This document shows, one piece after another, positions 25,326 to 35,339 of a stretch of DNA of 64,000 bases. The stretch spans positions 1,674,001-1,738,000 of the forward strand of contig NZ_JAJNOD010000001.1 of assembly GCF_021044885.1 (NCBI RefSeq), read 5' to 3'. Position 1 is the first letter of the stretch. Each line of letters opens with the position of its first letter. This stretch comes from Microbacterium nymphoidis (GTDB lineage Bacteria > Actinomycetota > Actinomycetes > Actinomycetales > Microbacteriaceae). Below the pieces are notes generated by a model. That model worked only from the letters and a program-made list of their open reading frames with translations, did not search any database and had not been told where the DNA came from. The translations under genes and the position numbers were made by a program.

Positions 25326-25387
25326 GTTTCATTGTGCGCACATGGCTCCTTCACGGCCGGTTTTGGAGCCAATCGCGCGCAATGAAC
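25326..25387. repeat. Dispersed palindromic repeat, family 1, copy C
   Basis: Left arm (25326-25349) and right arm (25365-25387) pair over about 22 positions with few mismatches and end in GGCTCC/GGAGCC. About 40 bases of the left half match copy A (10601-10663) with few changes. It sits between the start of the MerR-PrxQ gene and the stop of the small zinc-ribbon gene. Confidence 0.7.
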
Positions 25388-25390
25388 GGG

Positions 25391-25585
25391 TCATGCTCCC
25401 GTGACCACCGTGGAGAGCGCTGCCGGAGTGGCGGCCGCCGACGGCACCATGTCGATGCGGTGCGCGTCGCAGTCGACGCAGCGCACGTAGATGACGAGGC
25501 CTTCGGATGTCCGGTGGCGGGATTCGGTGATCCAGCCGTGCTCGTGGGTGCGGATCGGGGAGGTGAGGGGTTCTGCTGCGATCAT
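25391..25585 (-). CDS. Small zinc-ribbon-like protein
   Basis: Protein of 64 residues, MIAAEPLTSPIRTHEHGWIT..., with a CxxC pair in YVRCVDCDAHRIDM and several histidines (THEHGW, ESRHRTS) that could complete a metal site. The basis for calling it real is codon-level similarity to small proteins I associate with Microbacteriaceae and its divergent pairing with the CGNR gene across 25 bp. Function unknown; nucleic-acid or metal binding is possible. Confidence 0.55.
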   Translation of the reverse strand: MIAAEPLTSPIRTHEHGWITESRHRTSEGLVIYVRCVDCDAHRIDMVPSAAATPAALSTVVTGA

Positions 25586-25610
25586 GGGACAAGCGTGATG
25601 TAATGCCGTT

Positions 25611-26126
25611 ATGCAACTCAACCCTTACGGCGAGTACGCGGTGCTGCTGGCGGCGTCGCTCGCCAACGACTGGCCCGCAGACGCGGCCGGTGTCGAGGAG
25701 CGCACGCGCGAGTTCGGGATGACCATGGCCTTCGAGCATTCAGCCACGGAGCACGCCGATGTGCGCGATGTCCTCGATGCCTGGCTCCGGGTGGTGGATG
25801 CCGATGTCCCCGCCGAGCGGGCCGCCATCCTCAACGCGCAGATGGCGGCGGCGAGCGCGTTTCCCCGCCTCACCGATCACGACGACGAGGGCTGGCACCT
25901 CCACTATCGCAGCAGCGACCAGGGACTGGCCCACGTGCTGGCCGCGGTGTTCGCTGTCGGCACCGCCCTGCATCTGACCACGCGGGGGATGTCACGGCTG
26001 GGACGGTGCGAGGCCGCCCCCTGTCGCAACGTGGTGGTCGACGTCACCCGCAACGGCCGGCAGCGGTACTGCTCGGTGCGCTGCGCCAATCGCGCGGCCG
26101 TCCGCCGTCACCGCGCCCGTGCCTGA
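25611..26126 (+). CDS. CGNR-type zinc-finger protein (ABATE-domain family)
   Basis: Protein of 171 residues. The C-terminal ~45 residues are a CGNR zinc finger: CEAAPCRNVVVDVTRNGRQ, then RYCSVRCANRAAVRRHRARA, giving four cysteines and a basic tail likely to contact DNA. The N-terminal part is the helical stress-responsive ABATE domain (LAASLANDWPADAAGVEE). Such proteins are presumed transcription regulators. It diverges from the small zinc-ribbon gene. TGTAAT lies six bases before the ATG, a weak version of the local -10 pattern. Confidence 0.85.
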   Translation: MQLNPYGEYAVLLAASLANDWPADAAGVEERTREFGMTMAFEHSATEHADVRDVLDAWLRVVDADVPAERAAILNAQMAAASAFPRLTDHDDEGWHLHYRSSDQGLAHVLAAVFAVGTALHLTTRGMSRLGRCEAAPCRNVVVDVTRNGRQRYCSVRCANRAAVRRHRARA

Positions 26127-26132
26127 TGTGCT

Positions 26133-28125
<1,993 letters not shown>

Positions 28126-28137
28126 ACGCATGACGAC

Positions 28138-28171
28138 AGAGGCGGATCGGGCACGCGCCCGGTCCGCCTCT
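28138..28171 (+). terminator. Stem-loop terminator after argG
   Basis: AGAGGCGGA-T-CGGGC pairs with GCCCG-G-TCCGCCTCT around a short ACGC loop. The stem is about 14 bp, 12 bases after the argG stop. No T-run follows. Confidence 0.7.
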
Positions 28172-28198
28172 GTGGTCGGCATGTGGTTGCATGGGCCG

Positions 28199-28819
28199 AT
28201 GAGCGACCTCGAGCAGCACCCCGCCGACACCGCCTGGCACCGCTGGGCCCCCATCGGGCAGACCCTGGATGCCACCGGCGTCCCGGACAGCGGACAGGCA
28301 CCGAGCATCGCCGCCTTCGCTCTGCGCCCGCTGGCCGAGATGCTGGTGCCCGAGAAGCCCCGCGGCGGCGAAGCGGACCCCGCCGAGTGCCATCACTGCA
28401 AGCCCTCCCGGTACACGATCTGGCAGGACGACCTCTGGCGCGTGAGCGCGGGATTCGACGGCGGCACCGGCCTGCCGTTCGTCGGCGCCATCTCGCCCCG
28501 GCAGCACGTCCGGCTGGAGGACGCGCCCCTCGATGTCCTGACCACGCTGGGTCCGGTGCTGCAGCGCGTTTCCGAAGCGACGAAGGCCATCCCGTCGGTG
28601 GCGCGGTGCCACTTCTCCCGGTGGAACGACGGCTCCGCCCACCTTCACCTGTGGGCGTACGCCCGGCCGCTCGGGATGATGCAGGGGCGAGGCGCCATCC
28701 TGCCCTACTGGGAACAGTGCTTTCCCGCCATGCCCGATGAGCTGCTGCAGGAGCACCTTCGCATCGTGGCCGATGCCCTGGCCGCCGGCGGCGGCGAAGC
28801 CTTCCCCGCAGCCGGGTGA
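28199..28819 (+). CDS. HIT-like superfamily protein
   Basis: Soluble protein of 206 residues. The segment ECHHCKPSRYTIWQDDLWRVS resembles the entry strands of HIT/GalT proteins, and AHLHLWAYARPLGM occupies the place of the histidine triad. Only two of the three histidines are present (H-L-H-L-W), so catalysis may be altered or lost. Nucleotide hydrolase or transferase activity is the family expectation. It lies after the argG terminator and before the lipoprotein gene. Confidence 0.65.
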   Translation: MSDLEQHPADTAWHRWAPIGQTLDATGVPDSGQAPSIAAFALRPLAEMLVPEKPRGGEADPAECHHCKPSRYTIWQDDLWRVSAGFDGGTGLPFVGAISPRQHVRLEDAPLDVLTTLGPVLQRVSEATKAIPSVARCHFSRWNDGSAHLHLWAYARPLGMMQGRGAILPYWEQCFPAMPDELLQEHLRIVADALAAGGGEAFPAAG

Positions 28820-28878
28820 TGGCTCCTCCCCCGGCGCGATGCTGTGGACAGGCCCGGCCCGACACCCGCAGTTACGTC

Positions 28879-28884
28879 TAGCTT
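28879..28884 (+). promoter_or_regulatory. -10 element TAGCTT, leaderless geometry
   Basis: TAGCTT is six bases before the ATG at 28891 of the lipoprotein gene. Confidence 0.5.
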
Positions 28885-28890
28885 CGGGGG

Positions 28891-29478
28891 ATGCTGACAC
28901 GACCTCGCCCCCGGTTCGGTCCCGCGTTGTGCCTAGCGTCAGCGGCACTCATGCTCGCGGGGTGTGCGGCGGAGGGACCGACGGTGCCGACGTCGGCCCC
29001 AGTGACACCGACATATCACCCCGCCACACCGGCGCCGGTGTCGGACGCGGATGTGGAGGCGGCGATCGCGAGCTACCTCGCCTATGTCGACGCGGGCAAC
29101 GCGATCGTATTGAGCGATCCCGGGACTGTTGAGCAGGCACTCGCCTTCACCACGGGTGAGCAGCGCGAGTTTGAAACAGACTTCTTCAGCAAGCTGATCG
29201 AGATGGGGCTCTCGATGACAGGTGCCTCGCACGTTTCGCTGGCGGTCTCCAGCGAAAGCAAACCTCCTGCGGCGGATCAGATCACGCTTGACATCTGCGA
29301 AGCAGGAGCAGATGTCCGTTTCTACGATGCAACAGGCACCGAGTGGGTACCTCCGGGAAAGAAGGAGATACAAGCACTCGAAGCAGTCATGGTACGTGGC
29401 GACACCAGCACGGGATGGCTGGTGAGCGATACATCCTCTCGTGAATGGGGTCCAGCTTGTGACGGAAGCACACCGTGA
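28891..29478 (+). CDS. Predicted lipoprotein of unknown function
   Basis: Protein of 195 residues with a type II signal peptide ending in the lipobox LAGCAAEG (lipidated Cys near residue 25), then a Pro/Thr-rich spacer and a globular domain of about 140 residues. The domain contains DADVEAAIASYLAYVDAGNAI and a C-terminal TGTEWVPPGKKEIQALEA segment. I do not recognise the family. It overlaps the start of the next gene by one base (TGATG), so the two products are probably made together and act outside the cell. Confidence 0.7.
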   Translation: MLTRPRPRFGPALCLASAALMLAGCAAEGPTVPTSAPVTPTYHPATPAPVSDADVEAAIASYLAYVDAGNAIVLSDPGTVEQALAFTTGEQREFETDFFSKLIEMGLSMTGASHVSLAVSSESKPPAADQITLDICEAGADVRFYDATGTEWVPPGKKEIQALEAVMVRGDTSTGWLVSDTSSREWGPACDGSTP

Positions 29479-30299
29479 TGCGAGCCTCCGCAATCAGAGC
29501 GCTTCGCTCCTTTGTGCTTATCGCCGTCGCCATGTCCACGTCACCCTCGGTGGAGGTGCCCTCCGCACAGTCCTCCGATTGCCGCCGTGGGTTCTGCATT
29601 GACAATGGTGGCGACCAGGTCGACATCACGGGCGGAGGCTGGGAGCCTGTCCCCAGCTCACCGACCGAAACTCCACCCGATGCGACCAACCCCGAGGTGG
29701 GCAACGATGGCGGCGGTGATAACACCACTCCGAACCCCGTACCGGCGCCGCCCGGACCTGGAGATCTCTGCTGGGACAACCTCACCCCACTCGGCTGCAC
29801 CACACCCGCACCCACCGAACCCACACCCACGCCCACACAACCCACCTACCCCGACACCATCTACAACACCGACCTCATCAGCTTCACCCCACACGACCCC
29901 ACAGCCACCGCACCCAACGAAGCCATGGCCCTCACCAACACACCCCTTCCCATCACCCTCACAACCACCACACACACCCTCACCGGCACCCTCCTCACCC
30001 ACCCCGTCACCGTCACATTCACTCCCACCGGCTACACCCTCGACCACGGCGACAACACCGCGCCCACCCACACTGCAGACAACCCCGCCACCGTCTCCCA
30101 CACCTACACGGCACGCGGCCAGTACCCCACCACCGTCACCACTTCCTACACCGCCACCGTCACCTTCCCCGACGGCATCCCCCGCCCGGTCCGCGGCACC
30201 ATCACCACCACCACCCCCGGACCGACCATACGCATCCTCGCCGCACACACCGCCACCGTACGCACCACCTGCACCACCACCCCCGCACCCGGCTGCTGA
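29478..30299 (+). CDS. Secreted Thr/Pro-rich protein with PKD-like domain
   Basis: Protein of 273 residues: a signal peptide (about residues 1-30), a Cys/Gly-rich stretch (CRRGFCIDNGGDQVDITGGG), a Pro/Thr/Asn-rich spacer, and a domain with PKD features (YTLDHGDNTAPTHTADN, VSHTYTARGQYPTTVTTSY). From about 29790 the coding strand is almost free of G and built from ACC, CCC and ACA codons, unlike the neighbouring genes. It is coupled to the lipoprotein gene upstream. A GTG at 29475 in the same frame is an alternative start. It may form a surface complex with the lipoprotein. Confidence 0.65.
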   Translation: MRASAIRALRSFVLIAVAMSTSPSVEVPSAQSSDCRRGFCIDNGGDQVDITGGGWEPVPSSPTETPPDATNPEVGNDGGGDNTTPNPVPAPPGPGDLCWDNLTPLGCTTPAPTEPTPTPTQPTYPDTIYNTDLISFTPHDPTATAPNEAMALTNTPLPITLTTTTHTLTGTLLTHPVTVTFTPTGYTLDHGDNTAPTHTADNPATVSHTYTARGQYPTTVTTSYTATVTFPDGIPRPVRGTITTTTPGPTIRILAAHTATVRTTCTTTPAPGC

Positions 30300-30353
30300 C
30301 ATACCGTCGTCAGCTCTCGCCACCGGTCGCCGGGCCGTCGTCGCCCAAGACGC

Positions 30354-30490
30354 ACTCCACCCCGCCGACGGCTGCCACCGCCTCGGCCGCCGACGGCTGG
30401 CACCGCCCCGCCGACGGTTAGCACCGCCCCACTCCACCCCGCCGACGGCCAGCACCGGCACCGCATCGCCCCGCCGCCGCCGACGGTGGC
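30354..30490. repeat. Imperfect direct repeats with GCCGACGG core
   Basis: Five GCCGACGG cores occur, four of them within units of about 23 bp of the type CCGCCGACGGCTGGCACCG. A longer ACTCCACCCCGCCGACGG copy recurs about 76 bp apart. The block fills most of the 202-bp space between the secreted-protein stop and the epimerase stop (genes convergent). I see no gene in it. Confidence 0.55.
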
Positions 30491-30501
30491 GTCGCGGGGA
30501 C

Positions 30502-31485
30502 TCAGGCCCCCGAGGGCAGGAGCTCCGAGAGGAGGGCGCGCTCCTCCCCGTCGGTGAGCCCGGACGCCGGCTTGTCCGGGACGATCACGTCGCCGAGGGT
30601 CTCGCTCAGCGGGCGCAGGAGCAGGCCAGCGGCCTTCGCCCGTTCGTTGCTGTGAAGGTGGATGCCGATGTCGGCGGCGTCGTCCAGCCAGATCGGCAGC
30701 GAGCGCGGCCCCGCCCAGCCGTGCACCTCGTGGGCCACGAGCCAGTCCGCGGGCGCGGCGACCGCCGCCCCCTCATGACCGGCAGCATCGCGGGCCACGC
30801 GCAGGTGTTCTGCCAGCGTGACGACGTCGCCGGTGGCGTTGAAGACACCGGAGAGCCCCGCGGCAGCGCCCCGCACGATCCACTCGGCGAGGTCCCGGAC
30901 GTCGATGACGGCGGCGGGCTGGTCGGGTGCATCCGGGATGAGGACGGCACCGGCCTCGTTGGACGGATGCGCGAAACGCCAGGGCCAGTATGTCGAGCGA
31001 CCCGAGCCGTCCCCCGGTCCGCCGATGAGTCCTGGGCGGATCACCAGCGATCGCCCGGCGCCGAATCCGCCGATGACGGCCTGTTCGCACGCTACCTTCG
31101 CGTGACCGTACTCCTCCAACGACGCCATGGCGTCCGCGTCGAGCGGAGCCAGTGTCGGCGCGTCCTCGTTCTGCCCGCCTGCGGCATGCGTGGCGTACAC
31201 CGAACACGTCGACACGAATACGAACCGGTCTGCTCTCGGCGCCAGCGCAGCCACCGCCGACCGCACCTGACCCGGCTGCCGGGAGACGTCGACGACGACA
31301 TCCCACTGTTCTTCCGCCACCGGCGAGTACGCGGCCGGATCCTCGCGATCCGCCCGCACCAGCCGGGCGCCGTCCACGACGTCCGTGCCGCGAGCGAGAC
31401 ACGTGACCTCATGACCCGCGTCGAGCGCGGACCTCGTGATCTCCCGCCCGAGCCACGCCGTCCCACCGAGAAGAAGCATCCGCAT
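30502..31485 (-). CDS. NAD-dependent epimerase/dehydratase family protein
   Basis: Short-chain, extended-type Rossmann enzyme of 327 residues. The nucleotide-binding motif is MLLLGGTAWLGREI at the N-terminus. The catalytic tyrosine-lysine pair is YGHAK, preceded by the active-site serine strand FVFVSTCSVYATHAAG. The substrate is unknown; the family acts on nucleotide sugars or similar molecules. The ATG at 31485 is preceded by AGAGG; a longer frame to 31545 adds residues not typical of the family. It follows the acyl-CoA synthetase gene in the same direction by 63 nt. Confidence 0.85.
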   Translation of the reverse strand: MRMLLLGGTAWLGREITRSALDAGHEVTCLARGTDVVDGARLVRADREDPAAYSPVAEEQWDVVVDVSRQPGQVRSAVAALAPRADRFVFVSTCSVYATHAAGGQNEDAPTLAPLDADAMASLEEYGHAKVACEQAVIGGFGAGRSLVIRPGLIGGPGDGSGRSTYWPWRFAHPSNEAGAVLIPDAPDQPAAVIDVRDLAEWIVRGAAAGLSGVFNATGDVVTLAEHLRVARDAAGHEGAAVAAPADWLVAHEVHGWAGPRSLPIWLDDAADIGIHLHSNERAKAAGLLLRPLSETLGDVIVPDKPASGLTDGEERALLSELLPSGA

Positions 31486-31548
31486 GCGCTCATCCTCTCC
31501 CGGGCCGGCCGCGGCGTCAGCAGCGTTCACGGTGAGCGAAAGCACGGA

Positions 31549-33081
31549 TCAGCCGTCGCGCAGCTCCCGCTTGAGGATCTTCCCGCTCTGGTTGCGTGGC
31601 AGCGCCTCGATGAAGCGCACCGCCTTGGGCACCTTGAACGACGCCAGCCGGTCCTTCACGTGGGTGATGAGCTCGCTCTCGGTCACGGAGGAATCGGGCT
31701 TCAGCACGACGCAGGCGACGATCGCCTCGATCCACCGTTCGTCGGCCACACCGATCACCGCGACCTCGGCGACCGCGGGGTGGGTGTAGATCGCATCCTC
31801 CACCTCGCGGGAGGCGACCAGGATTCCCCCCGTGTTGATCGCGTCCTTGATCCGGTCGACCACGGTGAGGTATCCCTCTTCGTCGCGGACCACCAGATCA
31901 CCGGAGTGGAACCACCCATCGCGGAACTCCTCGGCGGTCTCCTCGGGCTTGTCCCAGTAGCCCAGCGCGAGCTGCGGCGAGCGATAGAGCACCTCGCCGG
32001 GTTCGCCGTCGGGCACGTCGGCACCGTTCTCGTCGACCACGCGCGTCTCCACGAAGAGGATCGGACGCCCCGCGGACGCCGGTCGCTGCTCGTGCTCCTC
32101 GGGACGCAGCACCGTGGCGAGCGGTCCGATCTCCGACTGGCCGAAGCAGTTGTAGAACCCCAGATCCGGATAGCGCTCGCGCAGTCGGCCCAGCACCGTG
32201 ACCGGCATGATGGAGGCCCCGTACTGCGCCTTGGTGAGCGACGAGAGGTCCGCCGTCTCGAGGTCGGGATGATTGGCCAGCGGCACCCAGACGGTGGGCG
32301 CGAGGAAGAGCGAGCCGATGCGCTCCTCCGCGACCGTCCGGAGGATCCGCGCGATGTCGGGGGCGGGAAGCAGCCGGATCGTGGCGCCGATGGCCAGATA
32401 GGGCAGCATGAACACGTGCATCGCGGCCGAGTGATACAGCGGCATGCACACCAGCGGGGCATCGTCGGGCTTCTGGTCGAGTGCCACGATCACCGACGAG
32501 TACTCGGCAACCAGCGCGGCATGCGTGAGCATCGCGCCCTTCGGCTGCGAGGTGGTGCCCGAGGTGTACAGCAGCTGAACGAGATCGTCACCGTCGACAT
32601 CCGCCGGGATGTCCGTGACCTCACCCGCCGTGGCCGCCGCGAGGAACGAGTCCTCCTCGTCGCGCAGCGCGCGCACCTGTTCGACGGCGGTCTGCGCGCG
32701 CACCGCATCGAAATGTGCCCGCAGCTGGGGATCGACCAGCGCCGCACGCGCGCCCGACTGCATGACGAGATAGGCGAGCTCGGCGCCGTGCAGCGCGTAA
32801 TTGACCGGCACATGCACGAACCCGGCCCGCGCGATCGCGAGGAAGGCGATGACGTACGCATCGGAGTTCGTTCCGTAGGTGACCACCCGATCCCCGGGCG
32901 CCAATCCACTCGCACGCAACAGGGCGGCCCCACGGCTGACGGCGTCGTCCAGCTCTCGATAGGTCCACTCCCGGCCTTCGAAGCGAAGAGCAGTCACGAG
33001 CGGCGTGCGGGCAGCACTTCGTCGCAGCACTCCGTCCACGGTGTTGGTGCGCCAGTGCTGGGGAGGGGACATCGTCGTCAT
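31549..33081 (-). CDS. Acyl-CoA synthetase / AMP-dependent ligase (FadD-like)
   Basis: ANL-superfamily adenylating enzyme of 510 residues that activates a carboxylic acid as acyl-AMP and then acyl-CoA. The AMP-binding loop is LLYTSGTTSQPKGAMLTH, the A5 region GFYNCFGQSEIGPL, the hinge DLVVRDEEGYLTVVDRIKDA, and the C-terminal catalytic lysine lies in NQSGKILKREL. Chain-length preference cannot be read from sequence. A TAGCGT hexamer six bases before the ATG indicates leaderless expression. The epimerase gene lies downstream in the same direction. Confidence 0.92.
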   Translation of the reverse strand: MTTMSPPQHWRTNTVDGVLRRSAARTPLVTALRFEGREWTYRELDDAVSRGAALLRASGLAPGDRVVTYGTNSDAYVIAFLAIARAGFVHVPVNYALHGAELAYLVMQSGARAALVDPQLRAHFDAVRAQTAVEQVRALRDEEDSFLAAATAGEVTDIPADVDGDDLVQLLYTSGTTSQPKGAMLTHAALVAEYSSVIVALDQKPDDAPLVCMPLYHSAAMHVFMLPYLAIGATIRLLPAPDIARILRTVAEERIGSLFLAPTVWVPLANHPDLETADLSSLTKAQYGASIMPVTVLGRLRERYPDLGFYNCFGQSEIGPLATVLRPEEHEQRPASAGRPILFVETRVVDENGADVPDGEPGEVLYRSPQLALGYWDKPEETAEEFRDGWFHSGDLVVRDEEGYLTVVDRIKDAINTGGILVASREVEDAIYTHPAVAEVAVIGVADERWIEAIVACVVLKPDSSVTESELITHVKDRLASFKVPKAVRFIEALPRNQSGKILKRELRDG

Positions 33082-33087
33082 GCCCTC

Positions 33088-33093
33088 ACGCTA
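33088..33093 (-). promoter_or_regulatory. -10 element TAGCGT, leaderless geometry
   Basis: On the minus strand TAGCGT is six bases before the acyl-CoA synthetase ATG at 33081. Confidence 0.5.
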
Positions 33094-33129
33094 GCCACCT
33101 TGATGCGCGGACGCACGCGGCCCACGCCG

Positions 33130-33537
33130 TTACGAGAGCGCTCGCCGGGAGTAGCTGCCACTCATCACCGGTGCGAGCCCGCCGCCGGCGGCCGCTGTCG
33201 CCAGGTGCAGGTCGATGCGGTCGGAGCGCGCGATCAGTCCGAGCACGTGTCGCACGCCGTCGTGCTCTCGGTCGAGCACCAGCATGTCATCCTGCCAGCC
33301 GGCCTCACCCGGCTGATCGGGACTCGCGCCGTCGGAGTCGAACCACCACAGCCGCTCGCCCGAGATCACCGCATGCGCCGCCAGGTCGTGACCGCCGCCC
33401 CGGCGAACGTAGTCGATCACCACACCGCCCGGCCCCGGGGCGATGGAGAGCACTCCGCTCACCGCTCCCGACCCGTCGACGAACTCGTCCGCTCCGGTCC
33501 AGTCGCCGATGACCCGCTCGTACCGTGCATCCACCAT
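33130..33537 (-). CDS. Small beta-rich hypothetical protein (lipocalin/DUF1579-like)
   Basis: Protein of 135 residues, MVDARYERVIGDWTGADEFVDG..., with alternating short strands (GVVIDYVRRGG, ERLWWFDSDG, WQDDMLVLDREHDG) ending ...PVMSGSYSRRALS. The layout, a GDW/GxW start and a final GSYSR, is that of small beta-barrel proteins often labelled DUF1579-like. There is no signal peptide. TAGGCT lies six bases before the ATG. Function unknown. Confidence 0.65.
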   Translation of the reverse strand: MVDARYERVIGDWTGADEFVDGSGAVSGVLSIAPGPGGVVIDYVRRGGGHDLAAHAVISGERLWWFDSDGASPDQPGEAGWQDDMLVLDREHDGVRHVLGLIARSDRIDLHLATAAAGGGLAPVMSGSYSRRALS

Positions 33538-33543
33538 GCCTCG

Positions 33544-33549
33544 AGCCTA
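33544..33549 (-). promoter_or_regulatory. -10 element TAGGCT, leaderless geometry
   Basis: On the minus strand TAGGCT is six bases before the ATG at 33537. Confidence 0.5.
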
Positions 33550-33646
33550 CGTTCCCGATCGGGTCGTGGACACGGGGGTTCCGGCCGGCGCGCATGACGC
33601 GAGACGAGGACGATCAGGGCGGACCGCTTCCCCGTCTCGGTCGGCG

Positions 33647-34378
33647 TCAGGCGGGGCGCTCCTCGTAGGCGACGGTGCGAAGCGTGACCCGGCTGGGCAC
33701 GGATTCGATGTGGGAGGTGTGGATGACGGCGCCGTCACGATCGAGCGCGACCTTCTCGATCACGATCAGGGGCTCGTGCTCGGGGCGCTGCAGCCATTCG
33801 GCGGTCTGCGCCGTCGTGTAGCCGAGACGCACCTCACGACGAACCTCGGCGAAGTGCACCCCGTAGTCCTCCCGCAGCACGCGGTAGGTGGAGGTGTCAT
33901 CGGAGATCCGCTCGGCGAAGCCCGGGTATCGATCGAGCGAATAGACGCTGCGGTCCAGGGCCAGCGGGAGCCCGTCGATGCGGAACACGCGCTCCAGCAC
34001 GAAGATCGGGGAACCTGTCGCGATGCCGAGTGCCGACGCCCGCGCCGCGTCCGCGGTCGTCGTCACGGCACGCATGATGGCCCGGGACTTCTCGCCGCCC
34101 TCGGAGATCTGATCGGCGAATCCACCGATCGCCATCGTTCCGAGCACGTCGCTGCGCTTCGTGATGAACGTGCCCGCGCCCTGACGACGACGCACGATCC
34201 CGAGCTCTTCGAGGTCGGACACCGCGCGCCGCACGGTGATCCGGCTCACCCCGAAACGCTCGCACAGCTCGGGCTCGGACGGAATGCGCCCCGAGTCGTC
34301 GTAGCGACCGTCCTGGATCTCCTGCGCAAGGGCTGCGCGGACCTGTTCGTGCAACGACGCCGTCGATCCGATCACCAC
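33647..34378 (-). CDS. frlR: GntR-family regulator with UTRA domain, probable operon regulator FrlR-like
   Basis: Transcription factor of 243 residues. The N-terminal winged helix (to residue ~70) includes IPSEPELCERFGVSRITVRR and GIVRRRQGAGTFI. A UTRA effector domain follows (FVLERVFRIDGLPLALDRSV, EPLIVIEKVALDRDGAVIH). The start is GTG at 34378, supported by GGGGAGGGG five bases upstream. It is the sixth gene of the fructosamine operon, 13 nt after the kinase gene, and is the obvious candidate to bind the dyad at 39533-39562 in response to a phosphorylated intermediate. Confidence 0.85.
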   Translation of the reverse strand: MVIGSTASLHEQVRAALAQEIQDGRYDDSGRIPSEPELCERFGVSRITVRRAVSDLEELGIVRRRQGAGTFITKRSDVLGTMAIGGFADQISEGGEKSRAIMRAVTTTADAARASALGIATGSPIFVLERVFRIDGLPLALDRSVYSLDRYPGFAERISDDTSTYRVLREDYGVHFAEVRREVRLGYTTAQTAEWLQRPEHEPLIVIEKVALDRDGAVIHTSHIESVPSRVTLRTVAYEERPA

Positions 34379-34391
34379 GGCGACCCCTCCC

Positions 34392-35327
34392 CTACGACGC
34401 GCTGCGCGCCTCTCGTCGGCCCACAGGATGACGCTTCACGAGCTGTACCCGCGCGTCCTCTCCCGCTCCGACAGGATATCCGAAGGCCCCGCGCAGGGTG
34501 CAGGCGAGGGCACCGGTGGTGGCGGCGATGTCGAGGCAGGCATCAAGCTCCGCCCCCGCGGCGGTGGCGGCGAGGAACCCCGTGATGAACGCGTCGCCGG
34601 CGCCGAGCGCGTCGACCGCGGTCACCGGCTTCACCCCCACCGCGGTGCGACGACCGCGCTCGTAGGCCATCGCCCCCTGCGCGCCGCGCGTGATCACCAC
34701 GATCCCCATTCCGCTGGCCAGAGCGAAGTCTGCGAGATCGTCGCGCTCACCCTCGGAGAGGGAGCCCCCGGAGAAGAAGCCGACCTCGACGTGCGGTGCC
34801 GATGCCGCGACATCGTCACGACGCGCGTCGTCAGAATAGTCGTAGGAGATCCGCGTGCCGCGCTCCGCGATGCCCGCGAGCTCGCGATCGATCGCCGAGT
34901 ACACGGAGGTGTGCATGCGCGTGAACCGTGCGATGTAGTCGTGGTCCTGTTCGGTGATGCGAAGCCGGAGCTCGTGCTGCACCCCGCCCCGGTTGGAACC
35001 CACGAACCGACGATCACCGTCGTCGTCGAGGGCGACGAACGCCATGCCGTTCCACCCGTGCGCGGTGCGCGCCCTCTGCCGGTCGACCCCGATCTCATCG
35101 AGCACGCCCCGCAGGTGATCCGCGAACCGGTCGTCCCCCATGATCCCGATGAACCCGGCGTCCCCGCCGAAGAACAGCCGGGAGTAGGCGGCCACATTGA
35201 GCGCGTTTCCTCCCGGATACGCCAGGTCCTCGTGAAGGTAGCAGTCCAGCACGTTGTCGCCGATGCCGACGAGTGACGGCGCCGGCACCGTGCTCAGCAG
35301 TTCGCGCAGCTGATCGGAGGAGTACAT
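34392..35327 (-). CDS. frlD: PfkB-family sugar kinase, probable fructosamine (fructoselysine) 6-kinase
   Basis: Ribokinase-fold kinase of 311 residues. The N-terminal motif is LAYPGGNALNVAAYSRLF, matching FrlD-type kinases. The C-terminal ATP/catalytic motif is VTAVDALGAGDAFITGFLA, with the catalytic Asp in GAGDA. It is predicted to phosphorylate an imported Amadori sugar at C6 before cleavage by the deglycase at 38502-39506. The operon order with a SIS deglycase, a CUT1 transporter and a UTRA regulator is the main support for this substrate. A mannopine-type opine substrate is an alternative. Confidence 0.75.
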   Translation of the reverse strand: MYSSDQLRELLSTVPAPSLVGIGDNVLDCYLHEDLAYPGGNALNVAAYSRLFFGGDAGFIGIMGDDRFADHLRGVLDEIGVDRQRARTAHGWNGMAFVALDDDGDRRFVGSNRGGVQHELRLRITEQDHDYIARFTRMHTSVYSAIDRELAGIAERGTRISYDYSDDARRDDVAASAPHVEVGFFSGGSLSEGERDDLADFALASGMGIVVITRGAQGAMAYERGRRTAVGVKPVTAVDALGAGDAFITGFLAATAAGAELDACLDIAATTGALACTLRGAFGYPVGAGEDARVQLVKRHPVGRREARSAS

Positions 35328-35339
35328 CGTTTGTGGTTC

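Noticed and set aside
29512..33597. A plus-strand frame open for more than 1300 codons opposite the epimerase and acyl-CoA synthetase genes
   Set aside because: It lies antisense to two genes with full family motifs, is rich in Arg/His/Gly/Pro, has no domain, and is a normal by-product of very high GC codon use.
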